From positions 1-64,000 of the forward strand of contig CAMCVS010000005.1 of the NCBI GenBank assembly GCA_945881965.1: a stretch of DNA of 64,000 nt, written 5' to 3'. A program made the translations under genes and the position numbers. Origin of the DNA: Paracoccus haematequi. Its GTDB lineage: Bacteria > Pseudomonadota > Alphaproteobacteria > Rhodobacterales > Rhodobacteraceae. How positions within the stretch are numbered: the first letter of the stretch is position 1; every line of letters begins with the position of its first letter. The notes under the pieces are model-generated. The model did no database searches. It was not told the origin of the DNA and saw only the letters and a list, made by a program, of their open reading frames with translations. Below, piece after piece: positions 24,903 through 34,274 of the stretch.

Positions 24903-25391
24903 TCAGTCGGGCGTTTCGGTGAACGCCGCGACAGTCGCGCCCGTGATCCGCAGCAGATCGGCAGGCGCAATCGCAAAGATATGCTGCGGTGTGCCTGCGG
25001 CAGCCCAGATGATGCCAAATTCCAGCAGGCGCGGGTCCATGAACGCGCGCAGCCGGGTCAGATGCCCCACCGGGGCCACGCCACCGATGGCGAACCCGGT
25101 TTCGGCCCGGATCAGCGCGGCATCGGCCTTGCCCAGCGGCTCGCCCGCACAGGCGCTGGCGCGGGCGGCGTCCACGCGGTTGCCGCCTGCGGTCAGGAAC
25201 AGCACGCATTGCCCCGAAACATCGCCGCGAAAGATGATCGACTTGGCGATCTGGTCCAGCGCACAGCCCGCCACATCGGCGGCCATCTGCGCGGTGCGGG
25301 CATCGCCAAGTGCGGTGATGGCGACACTCACACCGGCGTCACGCAGGGCCGCTTCGACCCGGTGCAGGGATTTGCTCGTGGACGTCTTCAT
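24903..25391 (-). CDS. YbaK/ProX-type aminoacyl-tRNA deacylase
   Basis: A 162-aa protein of the YbaK/EbsC fold, which hydrolyses mischarged aminoacyl-tRNA in trans. Family features are the AKSIIFRGD strand with the conserved lysine, the GNRVD turn and GFAIGGVAPVGHLTRLRAFMD, here running from about residue 100. The specific mischarged pair (Cys-tRNA-Pro, Ala-tRNA-Pro or another) cannot be read from the sequence. It is divergent from glnE with a 72-bp gap and lies upstream of DUF2852, separated from it by the two palindromic sites. Confidence 0.85.
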   Translation of the reverse strand: MKTSTSKSLHRVEAALRDAGVSVAITALGDARTAQMAADVAGCALDQIAKSIIFRGDVSGQCVLFLTAGGNRVDAARASACAGEPLGKADAALIRAETGFAIGGVAPVGHLTRLRAFMDPRLLEFGIIWAAAGTPQHIFAIAPADLLRITGATVAAFTETPD

Positions 25392-25463
25392 GGCGCGCCG
25401 CCTCCTTTGGCTTGGGTTTTCATGCCATTGACCCTATCGCCGCGCCACCCCATTGTCAGCGTT

Positions 25464-28250
25464 ATGACCCACAGCCTTGCCGCGCGCATGACGCGCCACC
25501 CGATCCCCTTTGCCCCTGACCGCGCCGCCGAAGGGCTGGCCTTGTTCCCCGATCTGGCCCCGGAACTGCGCCCGCTGATCGCGGGAACGGCGGGGTGCAG
25601 CCCCTATTTGCTGTTGCTGATGGCCAAGGAAACCACGTGGATCGCGGATGCCCTGCACGACCCCGAGGCCGCCTTTGCCGCCCTGATGGCCGCCTTGCCC
25701 GACGTAGCCCCCGACAGCATCAGCAGCGCGCTGCGCCAAGCCAAGCGCCGCGTCGCGCTGTTGACCGGGCTCTGCGATCTGGCAGGCGTCTGGTCCTTGG
25801 AACAGGTTACCGGGCGGCTGACGGATTTCGCCGATCTGGCGGTGACCGTGGCGATGCGCGCCGCGCTGCTACCCGACATCCGGCGGGGGCGCCTGCCCGG
25901 CATGTCTGAGGCCGATCTGGACAGCCTTGGCGGCTGGGTGGCCTTTGCCATGGGCAAGATGGGCGCGCATGAGCTGAACTATTCGTCCGATATCGACCTG
26001 ATTTGCCTGTTCGACGAGGCGCGATACGCGCGCGACGATTACGCCCTGGCGCGCGCGACGCTGATCAAGGCAACCCGGCGCATGGCCGCCACGCTGAACG
26101 ATGCCACCGGCGAGGGCTATGTGTTTCGCACCGACCTGCGGCTGCGCCCCGATCCGGCGGTGACGCCCGTCTGCCTCGCGATGGAGGGGGCGGAACGGTA
26201 TTACGAATCGCTGGGCCGGACCTGGGAACGCGCCGCCTGGATCAAGGCGCGGCCCTGTGCCGGCGACATTGCGGCGGGGGACCGGTTTCAGGCCACGCTG
26301 CGGCCTTTTGTCTGGCGCAAGCATCTGGATTTTGCCGCCATTCAGGACGCGCATGACATGCGCCTGCGCATCCGCGAACACAAAGGGCTGGGCGGTGTGC
26401 TGACCTTGGCCGGGCACAACATGAAACTGGGGCGCGGCGGCATCCGCGAGATCGAGTTCTTCACCCAGACCCGGCAATTGATCGCAGGCGGGCGCGATCC
26501 GGAGTTGCGGTTGCGCGGCACGGTGCCGGGGCTTGCGGCGCTGGCGGCCAAGGGCTGGGTGCCGACCGAGGTGGCCGAGACGCTGACGCAGGCTTACCGC
26601 GCACATCGCGAGGTCGAACACCGCTTGCAGATGGTGAACGACGCGCAGACCCATCTGCTGCCGACCACGCCCGACGGCATGGCGCGGATCGCCGCGTTCT
26701 GCGGCCAGACGCCGGAGGATTTCGAACGCGATATCCGCGCGCGGCTGGAACAGGTCCACGCCCTGACCGAAGGCTTCTTTGCCGGGGACGCGCGGGTGGA
26801 TGCGCCTGTTGCGGACCAGCCGCAGTTTGACCGCGACATCACCGCGCGCTGGCAAAGTTACCCCGCGATGCGCACAGCCCGCAGCCAAGAGATATTCGCC
26901 CGCCTGCAACCGGTGATCCTGACCCGTTTGGCCCGTGCCGCGCGTCCGCACGAGGCGCTGCTGGCGTTTGATGGCTTTCTGAAAGGGTTGCCGGCGGGGG
27001 TGCAACTGTTTTCGCTGTTCGAGGCCAACCCATCGCTGATCGACCTGCTGGTCGATATCGTCAGCACCGCGCCCGCGTTATCCGCACATCTGGCGCGCAA
27101 TGCGCAGGTGTTTGACGCGGTCATTGGTGGCGCATTCTTTGCCGATTGGCCGGGGGTCAAACGCCTGCGCGCGGAACTGACGGCGCGGCTGGCGTTGGAG
27201 GTGGATTACGAAAAGGCGCTGGATGCCGCGCGCCGCTGGGCCAAGGAATGGCATTTCCGCATCGGGGTGCATCATCTGCGCGGGTTGATCGCCGCTGACG
27301 AGGCGGGCGCGCAATATGCCGATCTGGCCGATGCGGTGCTGATGGCGCTGGCCCCGCGCGTGGCGACAGAATTTGCCGCCAAACACGGCGCGTTGCCGGG
27401 GCGGGGCGCGGTGGTGCTGGGGCTGGGCAGCCTGGGCGCGCGGCGGCTGAATGCGACCTCGGATCTGGACCTGATCGCGATTTACGACGCCGACGGGGTC
27501 GAGGTCAGCACCGGCCGCCGCCCCTTGCCCGCGCGGCAGTATTACGCGCGCCTCACGCAGGCGATGGTCACGGCGGTGACCGCGCTGATGGCCGAAGGGC
27601 GGCTATATGAGATCGACATGCGCCTGCGCCCGTCGGGCACCAAGGGGCCGGTGGCCACATCGCTGGCGTCGTTCCGCGATTACCAGACCAACGAGGCCTG
27701 GACCTGGGAGCATCTGGCACTGACCCGCGCGCGGGTGGTGGCGGGGACGCCCGATCTGGTCGGCGCTGTCGAGGCGCTGCGCTGCGAGGTGCTGGCGATG
27801 CCTGCCGACCGCGCGCGGGTGATGGCGGATGTGGCCGACATGCGCGCGCGCATCGCGGCGGCGAAATCGCCGGACGGGCCGTGGGATGCCAAGATCGGGC
27901 CGGGGCGGATGCAGGATATCGAATTGCTGGCGCAGACCGGCACCTTGCTGGCCGGATCGGCGGTGCGCGCCACGTCGGACGGGTTGCAGGCCGGCGTCGG
28001 TTGCGGGCTGCTGGATCCGGCAGAGGCCGCGCATCTGACCGCAACCCATGCGCTGTGCTGGCAGGTGCAATCGGTGTCGCGGCTGTTGACGGATCGCCCG
28101 CTGGACCCAACTGTCATCGGCGAGGGCGGCGCGGCCATGCTGTTGCGCGAAACCGGCGCGGAAACGCTGGACGCGCTGGCCCTGCGGCTGGCAGAGATGA
28201 CGGCGGCTGCGGCAGACATCATTGACCGCGCATTGGGGGCTGCAACATGA
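25464..28250 (+). CDS. glnE: Bifunctional glutamine synthetase adenylyltransferase/deadenylase
   Basis: Adds or removes AMP on glutamine synthetase in response to PII and glutamine. The 928-aa protein carries two nucleotidyltransferase domains. The N-terminal (deadenylylase) one has GKMGAHELNYSSDIDLICLF starting near residue 163. The C-terminal (adenylylase) one has GLGSLGARRLNATSDLDLI near residue 652. Helical linker regions follow each. ATG at 25464 matches the usual short N-terminus; an in-frame ATG at 25422 is possible and neither has a strong ribosome site. The next small gene overlaps the stop by 4 bp. Confidence 0.93.
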   Translation: MTHSLAARMTRHPIPFAPDRAAEGLALFPDLAPELRPLIAGTAGCSPYLLLLMAKETTWIADALHDPEAAFAALMAALPDVAPDSISSALRQAKRRVALLTGLCDLAGVWSLEQVTGRLTDFADLAVTVAMRAALLPDIRRGRLPGMSEADLDSLGGWVAFAMGKMGAHELNYSSDIDLICLFDEARYARDDYALARATLIKATRRMAATLNDATGEGYVFRTDLRLRPDPAVTPVCLAMEGAERYYESLGRTWERAAWIKARPCAGDIAAGDRFQATLRPFVWRKHLDFAAIQDAHDMRLRIREHKGLGGVLTLAGHNMKLGRGGIREIEFFTQTRQLIAGGRDPELRLRGTVPGLAALAAKGWVPTEVAETLTQAYRAHREVEHRLQMVNDAQTHLLPTTPDGMARIAAFCGQTPEDFERDIRARLEQVHALTEGFFAGDARVDAPVADQPQFDRDITARWQSYPAMRTARSQEIFARLQPVILTRLARAARPHEALLAFDGFLKGLPAGVQLFSLFEANPSLIDLLVDIVSTAPALSAHLARNAQVFDAVIGGAFFADWPGVKRLRAELTARLALEVDYEKALDAARRWAKEWHFRIGVHHLRGLIAADEAGAQYADLADAVLMALAPRVATEFAAKHGALPGRGAVVLGLGSLGARRLNATSDLDLIAIYDADGVEVSTGRRPLPARQYYARLTQAMVTAVTALMAEGRLYEIDMRLRPSGTKGPVATSLASFRDYQTNEAWTWEHLALTRARVVAGTPDLVGAVEALRCEVLAMPADRARVMADVADMRARIAAAKSPDGPWDAKIGPGRMQDIELLAQTGTLLAGSAVRATSDGLQAGVGCGLLDPAEAAHLTATHALCWQVQSVSRLLTDRPLDPTVIGEGGAAMLLRETGAETLDALALRLAEMTAAAADIIDRALGAAT

Positions 28251-28516
28251 AAACCTATGGCGATGCGCTGGACCCCAAGATGCTGATCACCGAAAGCTAT
28301 CGTATCGACGGCATCACAGATGAAGAATGCCGGTCGATCTTTCTGGATTGGGCGCTAAGCATGGGCGAGGGGGATGCCGCCATCGCAGCATTGCCCGCGT
28401 TGATCGCGCGGCATGACGATATGCCTGACCATCCGATGACGGCGGTGCTGCGCGAGGGTCTGGAACGGCTGGCCACACCCAAACGGCGCGGCGGCTGGCG
28501 GTCGCGTCCGCGTTAA
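28247..28516 (+). CDS. Small conserved hypothetical protein coupled to glnE
   Basis: An 89-aa soluble protein with no membrane segment. Its start ATGA overlaps the glnE stop, so it is translated by coupling. The sequence is acidic in the first 60 residues (DGITDEECRSIFLDWALSMG) and ends in a basic tail ([11 protein letters not shown]). The overlap and normal codon use argue that it is real. No family or motif is recognised. It converges with eda; the two stop codons overlap. Confidence 0.7.
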   Translation: MKTYGDALDPKMLITESYRIDGITDEECRSIFLDWALSMGEGDAAIAALPALIARHDDMPDHPMTAVLREGLERLATPKRRGGWRSRPR

Positions 28517-29145
28517 CGATGTGTTGCGCGCGCAAGGGCCGTGATGGCGTCCCAGTTGCCCGCGCGCAGCGCCGCATCCGGCGCGATCCAGCTACCGCCG
28601 ACGCAAGGCACAGTGGCCAGCGCCAGATAATCCCGCATCGTGGTAGCGGTGATGCCGCCGGTGGGGCAGAAGGCGAGCCGGGGCAGGGGGCCTGACAGCG
28701 CCTTAAGCGTTGCCACCCCGCCCATCGGTTCCGCCGGGAAGAATTTCAGAAAATCAAAGCCCTCTTCGGCCCGCGCCATCGCCTCGGACGCGGTGACAGC
28801 ACCCGGCAGCAGGGGCAGGCCGACGGTCATGCAGGCGTCAGCCAAGGCGGGCGTGGTGCCGGGCGACACGGCAAACCCTGCGCCTGCGGCGTGGGCGGCG
28901 GTCACGTCTGCGGCGGTCAACACCGTGCCCGCGCCCACAATCGCCCCCGGCACGTCCGCCATCGCGCGGATCGCGTCCAGCGCGGCAGGGGTGCGCAGCG
29001 TGACCTCCAGCACCGGCAACCCGCCCGCGACCAGCGCGCGCGCCAATGCCGCGGCTTGCGACGCGTCGTGGATCACCAGCACCGGAATGACCGGCACACC
29101 GGCCACCATCCCGCGCAATACCTGAGACATGTCAGAGGGTTGCAT
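28513..29145 (-). CDS. eda: 2-dehydro-3-deoxy-phosphogluconate aldolase (KDPG aldolase)
   Basis: Final Entner-Doudoroff enzyme, splitting KDPG into pyruvate and glyceraldehyde-3-phosphate. The 210-aa protein shows Glu47 in [10 protein letters not shown], Schiff-base Lys134 in [10 protein letters not shown] and the phosphate loop [10 protein letters not shown]. The ATG at 29145 is 1 bp beyond the edd stop, so edd-eda is one operon; an internal ATG at 29130 is the alternative. A longer reading of the frame extends into edd and is rejected. Confidence 0.93.
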   Translation of the reverse strand: MQPSDMSQVLRGMVAGVPVIPVLVIHDASQAAALARALVAGGLPVLEVTLRTPAALDAIRAMADVPGAIVGAGTVLTAADVTAAHAAGAGFAVSPGTTPALADACMTVGLPLLPGAVTASEAMARAEEGFDFLKFFPAEPMGGVATLKALSGPLPRLAFCPTGGITATTMRDYLALATVPCVGGSWIAPDAALRAGNWDAITALARATHR

Positions 29146-29146
29146 G

Positions 29147-30931
29147 TCAGACCACCCCGCTTGCGCCGGTATCCGCCGTGCCAGCGGCGGCGCGGAACAG
29201 CGCGAACAACTCGCGTCCCACGCCTTCGGGCGGCGGCGCGTCATAGGGTGTTGGCGCGCGGTCCTGCCAGCCGTGCGTCAGCACGTCGAGCCGCCCGGCA
29301 TCCGCGTCCAGCCGGATCACATCGCCGTCGCGGACACGCGCCAGCGGGCCGCCCATCGCGGCCTCGGGGGACAGGTGGATCGCAGACGGCACCTTGCCCG
29401 ATGCGCCCGACATGCGGCCATCCGTGACCAGCGCCACCTGCAAACCGCGATCCTGCAACACCGCCAGCACCGGCGTCAGCGCATGCAGTTCCGGCATCCC
29501 GTTGGCGCGCGGCCCCTGAAACCGCACTACGATCACCACGTCCGATGTCAATTCGCCCGCCTTGAACGCCGCCTTGACCGCGTCCTGCGTGTCGAACACC
29601 CGCGCCGGGGCTTGAATGACATGGCGCGCGGCGGTGATCGCTGAGGTCTTGATGACGGCGCGCCCCAAGGGCCCATCCAGTTGCACCAACCCGCCTGTGG
29701 GTGAAAACGGCGCGGCGACCCTGCGCAGGATGCGGTTGTTCAGCGATACCGCGCTGCCTTCGCGCCATTCCAGCACATCACCTTGCATCACCGGATCGCG
29801 GGTATAACCCGTCAGACCCGGCCCCGCGACCGTCGCCACATCGTCATGCAGCAGCCCCGCCCCACGCAGTTCCGCGATCACATAACCGATCCCGCCCGCC
29901 GCATGGAAATGGTTCACATCGGCCAGCCCGTTCGGGTAAACCCGCGCAATCAGCGGCACGGCGGCCGAGATATCCGCGAAATCCTGCAGATCGAGGATCA
30001 CCCCGGCGGCGCGCGCCATCGCAGGCAGGTGCAGCACAAGGTTCGTCGATCCGCCCGTCGCCATCAGCCCGACGATACCGTTCACAAAGGCCCGCACGCT
30101 GAGGATATCGCAGACCGGGGGCGTGGCGGGGTCCAGCGCGCGTCGTGCAGCCTCGGATACCAAGGCAGCGCGCAAGGCTGTGTCGGGCGGCACAAAGGCC
30201 GATCCCGGCAGGTGCAGGCCCATCACCTCCATCAGCATCTGGTTCGAATTGGCTGTGCCATAAAAGGTGCAGGTGCCCGATCCGTGATAGCTGGCCATTT
30301 CGGCGGCCATCAGCGCGTCGCGCCCGACCTCGCCTGCAGCATAGCGTTGGCGCACCTGGGCTTTTTCGTCATTGGGCAGGCCGGATGTCATCGGCCCTGC
30401 GGGCACAAAGATGCCCGGCATATGGCCAAAGGTCGCCGCGGCGATCACCAGCCCTGGAACGATCTTGTCGCAGACGCCCAGATACAGCGCGGCGTCAAAC
30501 ACGTCATGCGACAGCGCAATGCCTGCGGCCAGCGCGATCACGTCGCGGGAAAACAGCGACAGTTCCATGCCGCCCGCGCCCTGCGTGACGCCGTCGCACA
30601 TCGCGGGAACACCGCCTGCGACCTGCGCCGTGCCGCCTGCCGCGCGCGCCGCCTCGCGGATCAGGCGGGGGTAATCCTCGAACGGGCGATGCGCCGACAG
30701 CATGTCGTTATAGGCGGTGACGATGCCGATATTGCCCGTGCTGCCCGCCAGCATCGCGCCCTGATCCGGGCCTGCACCGGCATAGGCATGGGCAAGGTTC
30801 GAGCATGACAGATGCGCGCGCCCCGGTCCGCGATCCCGCGCCCGTGCCATGCGATCCAGATAGGCCGCGCGCGTCGCCTCTGACCGCGTGTCGATACGGG
30901 CCGTGACGGCGGCGATTGCAGGGTTGATCAT
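29147..30931 (-). CDS. edd: Phosphogluconate dehydratase
   Basis: Entner-Doudoroff dehydratase of the IlvD/Edd family, converting 6-phosphogluconate to KDPG using an iron-sulfur cluster. The 594-aa protein has the cluster-ligand cysteines in [30 protein letters not shown] and [15 protein letters not shown]. The C-terminal domain includes [22 protein letters not shown] at 30931 follows CCGGAGGAG. A LacI-type palindrome lies 34 bp upstream. The length and motifs distinguish Edd from IlvD. Confidence 0.94.
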   Translation of the reverse strand: MINPAIAAVTARIDTRSEATRAAYLDRMARARDRGPGRAHLSCSNLAHAYAGAGPDQGAMLAGSTGNIGIVTAYNDMLSAHRPFEDYPRLIREAARAAGGTAQVAGGVPAMCDGVTQGAGGMELSLFSRDVIALAAGIALSHDVFDAALYLGVCDKIVPGLVIAAATFGHMPGIFVPAGPMTSGLPNDEKAQVRQRYAAGEVGRDALMAAEMASYHGSGTCTFYGTANSNQMLMEVMGLHLPGSAFVPPDTALRAALVSEAARRALDPATPPVCDILSVRAFVNGIVGLMATGGSTNLVLHLPAMARAAGVILDLQDFADISAAVPLIARVYPNGLADVNHFHAAGGIGYVIAELRGAGLLHDDVATVAGPGLTGYTRDPVMQGDVLEWREGSAVSLNNRILRRVAAPFSPTGGLVQLDGPLGRAVIKTSAITAARHVIQAPARVFDTQDAVKAAFKAGELTSDVVIVVRFQGPRANGMPELHALTPVLAVLQDRGLQVALVTDGRMSGASGKVPSAIHLSPEAAMGGPLARVRDGDVIRLDADAGRLDVLTHGWQDRAPTPYDAPPPEGVGRELFALFRAAAGTADTGASGVV

Positions 30932-30964
30932 GGGCGCTCCTCCGGTGTCAGCCTAGCAGAGGGC

Positions 30965-30976
30965 GTTTGCGCTAAC
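30965..30976. promoter_or_regulatory. LacI-type operator candidate upstream of edd
   Basis: GTTTGCGCTAAC is a 12-bp palindrome around a central CG with a single mismatched pair. It resembles the TGTTAGCGCTAACA sites bound by many LacI-family sugar regulators. It lies 34 bp upstream of the edd start codon, where it would cover the promoter. A weaker related core, AGCGCT, occurs at 31067-31074 near the divergent lipoprotein gene. No LacI-family gene is present in the window. Confidence 0.5.
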
Positions 30977-31107
30977 AACCGGTTGCGCGTGGCCACAGTG
31001 TCGCCGCGCAGGTTCCGCCAAGATGTCCTGCGCCAGCCGCATTTGCGCCGTATTCCAAGGCGATTTTAGCGCTTAAGATATTGGGCAGAAGGCCCTGGAG
31101 GATACCC

Positions 31108-31776
31108 ATGACCCCGGTTCGCATTACCGCTGCGCTGATCGCCGCCTTGTCACTGTCGGCCTGCGGCGGGTTGGACACCGCGACGCGCAATGCGCCCCTG
31201 GAACAGCAATCAGTGGCCACGCGCGGATCGACGCCGCATATCGCGCCGGTGGCGTCGGTGCAGGTGGTGGATTTCCGGGTCAACGTGCCGCAAAGCCTCG
31301 TCGTGTCCGAGGCGAATTTGTATTATCCCCCCGGCGATATCGTCTGGCGCGGCGATGCACCCGGTAACCGCCATGCCCAGGTCGGCGCGATCTTTGACAG
31401 CGCGCTGCGCAGCGCCGCGCCCGCCGTGCAGGGCGCACAGCCCGTTGTCGCCGAGATCAGCGTGCTGCGGTTCCACGCCCTGACCGAAAAGGCGCAATAC
31501 ACCATCGGCGGCATCCATTCGATCAAGTTCACCCTGACGCTGAAAGACCCCGCCACCCGGGCCGTCATCGCCCCGCCGCGCCTGATCGAGGCCGATCTGC
31601 GGGCCTATGGCGGGTCCAAGGCCTTGGAGGCGGAACGCCGCGGGTTGGGTCAGAAGGCGCGCATCACCCGGCACCTAACCAATGTGATTGCCACCGAACT
31701 GGCGCGTCCCGGCAGCAGCAGCACCAAGGTGACCGAGTTTGTCGCGGGTCTGGAATCCGGGCCGCTCAAGCTCTGA
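31108..31776 (+). CDS. Predicted lipoprotein (DUF6778-like)
   Basis: A 222-aa protein with a lipobox, LSAC, at Cys19, after a short hydrophobic signal. The mature part contains VASVQVVDFRVNVPQSLVVSE and a beta-rich region with YTIGGIHSIKFTLTLKDP. It ends in a helical region followed by FVAGLESGPLKL. The ATG at 31108 has GGAGG 8 nt upstream; an upstream TTG in the same frame is less likely. It fits a conserved alphaproteobacterial lipoprotein group of unknown role. It is divergent from edd and followed 36 bp later by the methyltransferase gene. Confidence 0.75.
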   Translation: MTPVRITAALIAALSLSACGGLDTATRNAPLEQQSVATRGSTPHIAPVASVQVVDFRVNVPQSLVVSEANLYYPPGDIVWRGDAPGNRHAQVGAIFDSALRSAAPAVQGAQPVVAEISVLRFHALTEKAQYTIGGIHSIKFTLTLKDPATRAVIAPPRLIEADLRAYGGSKALEAERRGLGQKARITRHLTNVIATELARPGSSSTKVTEFVAGLESGPLKL

Positions 31777-31812
31777 CTTTTCATCGCGGGGCGGCGCGGC
31801 TAAGACGGCTGC

Positions 31813-33024
31813 ATGGATATTTCACCTGCCGCTGACCGCCCGACCCTTCGCATGAAACCCAAAAGTAACGCCCGCGCGATCCGCTGGGGGGCGCCGTGGG
31901 TGTTTGACAATGAACTGGTGCTGGACCGGCGGTCCAAGGCGCTGGACCCCGGCACCATCGCGGTGCTGGAGGATGAGGATCGCGCGCCGTTGGGGGTCGT
32001 CGCCGTCAACCCGGCGTCGCGGATCACGGCGCGGATGCTGGACCGCGATCCGCATGCGGTGATTGATCAGGCGTGGTTTGCGGCGCGCCTGACCCGCGCG
32101 CGTGTCTTGCGCGACCGCCTGTATGATGCGCCGTTCTATCGCCTGATCCATGCCGAGGCGGACGGGTTGCCCGGTGTGGTGATCGACCGCTTTGGCGATC
32201 TGGCGGTGATCCAGCCCAATGCAGCCTGGGCCGAGGTGCTGTTGCCCGTTCTGGTGGACGCATTGGTGGCGGTCACGGGTGTGACGACCGTGATAAAGAA
32301 CGCGGGCGGGCGGGCGCGGGGGTTGGAAGGGCTGGATGATCAGGGCGGTGTGCTGTTGGGCGTGATGCCGGACGCGCCGCTGCCGGTGCCGATGAATGGC
32401 GCGGTTTACATGGCCGATGTCGCGGGCGGGCAGAAAACCGGGCTGTTCTATGACCAACGCCCCAACCACGCCTTTGCGGCCCATTTGGCGCAGGGCGCGC
32501 GGGTGCTGGACGTGTTTTCGCATGTCGGTGGCTTTGCGCTGGCGGCGTTGGCGGGGGGCGCGGTGTCGGCCTTGGCGGTGGATGGGTCCGACCCCGCGCT
32601 GATGCTGGCGATGGACGGCGCGCGCGCGTCGGGATTTGGCGACCGGCTGGCGACGCGCAAGGGCGATGCCTTCGATGTGCTGACCGATCTGGGCAGCGAC
32701 GGCGCGCAATTCGATCTGGTGATCTGCGATCCGCCCGCATTCGCGCCTGCGAAACCCGCGCTGGAGGCGGGGTTGCGCGCCTATGAACGGATTGCGCGAT
32801 TGGCGGCTCCTCTGGTCGCGCCGGGCGGTTACCTCGTGTTGTGCAGTTGCAGCCATGCCGCCGATCTGGACGCGTTTCGCGCCGCCTGCCATCGCGGCAT
32901 CGGGCGGGGCGGGCGCACGGCGCAACTGATCCACACCGGGGGCGCGGGGCCGGATCACCCCTTGCTGCCGCAACTGGCCGAATCGGGATACCTCAAGGCG
33001 CTGTTCTGGCGGCTGGACGGGTGA
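31813..33024 (+). CDS. RlmI-like 23S rRNA (cytosine-5) methyltransferase family protein
   Basis: A 403-aa SAM-dependent methyltransferase with an N-terminal PUA domain (AIRWGAPWVFDNELVLDR) and a Rossmann domain. SAM motif I is VLDVFSHVGGFALAAL, the acidic loop is ALAVDGSDPAL and the catalytic motif IV is VICDPPAFAP. CSCSH, which carries the active-site cysteine in the RlmI family, follows. E. coli RlmI modifies C1962 of 23S rRNA; the same target is inferred, not shown. The stop overlaps the start of the following PIN-domain gene (GTGA), so the two are coupled. Confidence 0.88.
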   Translation: MDISPAADRPTLRMKPKSNARAIRWGAPWVFDNELVLDRRSKALDPGTIAVLEDEDRAPLGVVAVNPASRITARMLDRDPHAVIDQAWFAARLTRARVLRDRLYDAPFYRLIHAEADGLPGVVIDRFGDLAVIQPNAAWAEVLLPVLVDALVAVTGVTTVIKNAGGRARGLEGLDDQGGVLLGVMPDAPLPVPMNGAVYMADVAGGQKTGLFYDQRPNHAFAAHLAQGARVLDVFSHVGGFALAALAGGAVSALAVDGSDPALMLAMDGARASGFGDRLATRKGDAFDVLTDLGSDGAQFDLVICDPPAFAPAKPALEAGLRAYERIARLAAPLVAPGGYLVLCSCSHAADLDAFRAACHRGIGRGGRTAQLIHTGGAGPDHPLLPQLAESGYLKALFWRLDG

Positions 33025-33551
33025 AGGCGACGCTGGACGCCTGTGTGCTGTATCCGACCGTGATGCGGCAGATGTTGCTGGGCGCGGCGGAGGCGGGGCT
33101 TTACACCCCGCTGTGGTCGCCGCGTATCCTTGAGGAATGGGCGCGCGCGGTGGCCCGCCTTGGCCCGCGCGACGAGGCCATCGCGCGGGCCGATATCGCG
33201 CAGATGCGCGCGCGCTGGCCCATGGCCTGCGTCACGCCGCCCGACAGCCTGATCCGCCGCCTGCATCTGCCCGATGTGAACGACATCCATGTGCTGGCCA
33301 GTGCGATTGCCGGGTCGGCCGATGTCATCGTGACGCAAAACGCCGCCGATTTCCCGCGCGGGATATTGGCCGAAGAAGGATTGCGGCGCCAAGATGCGGA
33401 TCAGTTCCTGCGCGGGCTGGATACCCATGCCATGGCCCGCGTCGCCGAACAGGTGCGGCGAGAGGCGGAACGCCTGTCGGGCGAACCCTGGACCATCCGC
33501 GCGCTGTTGAAAAAGGCGCGATTACCACGGCTGGCCAAGCTCTTGGATTAG
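33021..33551 (+). CDS. PIN-domain protein (predicted ribonuclease)
   Basis: A 176-aa protein with PIN features: Asp near the N-terminus in TLDACVLYP, Glu in SPRILEEWARAV, the Asp pair in LPDVNDIHVLASAI and VIVTQNAADFP. PIN domains are Mg-dependent RNases, often VapC toxins. No VapB-like antitoxin is adjacent; instead the GTG start overlaps the methyltransferase stop by 4 bp. It resembles the RSP_2648-type PIN group of Rhodobacteraceae. A role in RNA processing or rRNA quality control is inference from the partner gene. It converges with an M48 gene and overlaps it by 4 bp. Confidence 0.82.
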   Translation: MKATLDACVLYPTVMRQMLLGAAEAGLYTPLWSPRILEEWARAVARLGPRDEAIARADIAQMRARWPMACVTPPDSLIRRLHLPDVNDIHVLASAIAGSADVIVTQNAADFPRGILAEEGLRRQDADQFLRGLDTHAMARVAEQVRREAERLSGEPWTIRALLKKARLPRLAKLLD

Positions 33552-34237
33552 CGCAGCAAACCCCATTTCGCCTCGTTGCGTTCGATGGCGGCAATGCGTT
33601 CGGCGGTCTTGGGATGGCTCAGCAACCACGCCGGGGCCGCGCCCATGTTGGCTTGCGTCAGGCGGTCCAGTTTCGCAAACAGCGATTTCTGCGGTGCGGT
33701 GCCGATGCCCGCCTTCACCAGAATGGCCGAGGCATATTCATCCGCCGCATATTCATCCCCGCGCGACAGCCGTGCCGCCAGCAGGCCCGTGATGAAATTC
33801 GCCAGCATCACGCCAAAGAACGGCACAAACCGCCCCAGCGTGGTCATCAGGATCACCCGCAGCGCGTTCTGGCCGGAAAAGTCGATCATCCGCTTGCGCG
33901 CATGGCCCAAGGCAACATGGCCCAACTCATGCGCGAACACCGACGCCAATTCATCCGCGCTGACCGCGCCCTGACGGAACCGCTGAAAAAAGCCGCGCGT
34001 GATGAAGATGCGGCCATCGGGCGCGGCAAGTCCGTTCACGGGGTCAACCTCATAGATATAGACCGGGATGTCATCCACGCCCTGCGCGCGCGCCAGCCGG
34101 TCCAGCACGGCGCGCAAGGCAGGGTCCACCAGCCGCACGGATCTCGCGTCCAGCTCTTTCTGCGTCCGCCAGACCGAAAAGCGGTACATCAGCAGGGCAT
34201 AGATGATGGCGAGGATGATCGGGGTAAATCTTATCAT
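33548..34237 (-). CDS. M48 family metalloprotease (membrane-anchored)
   Basis: A 229-aa zinc protease with an N-terminal transmembrane helix (about 5-20), HELGH at 103-107, and a downstream ligand region RLSRGDEYAADEYA. A second hydrophobic stretch (VILMTTLGRFVPFFGVMLANF) follows the active site. The layout resembles HtpX-type enzymes that remove misfolded membrane proteins, but it is shorter. It differs from the soluble TPR-bearing M48 protein at 8.4 kb. It lies 37 bp downstream of the spermidine-synthase-like gene stop on the same strand. Confidence 0.85.
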   Translation of the reverse strand: MIRFTPIILAIIYALLMYRFSVWRTQKELDARSVRLVDPALRAVLDRLARAQGVDDIPVYIYEVDPVNGLAAPDGRIFITRGFFQRFRQGAVSADELASVFAHELGHVALGHARKRMIDFSGQNALRVILMTTLGRFVPFFGVMLANFITGLLAARLSRGDEYAADEYASAILVKAGIGTAPQKSLFAKLDRLTQANMGAAPAWLLSHPKTAERIAAIERNEAKWGLLR

Positions 34238-34274
34238 GCCAAAGATATGGCGCGACCAGCCCCGTCCGACAAGG

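Noticed and set aside
33021-33551. VapBC toxin-antitoxin module
   Set aside because: No antitoxin frame exists upstream or downstream; the neighbours are an rRNA methyltransferase and a convergent protease gene.
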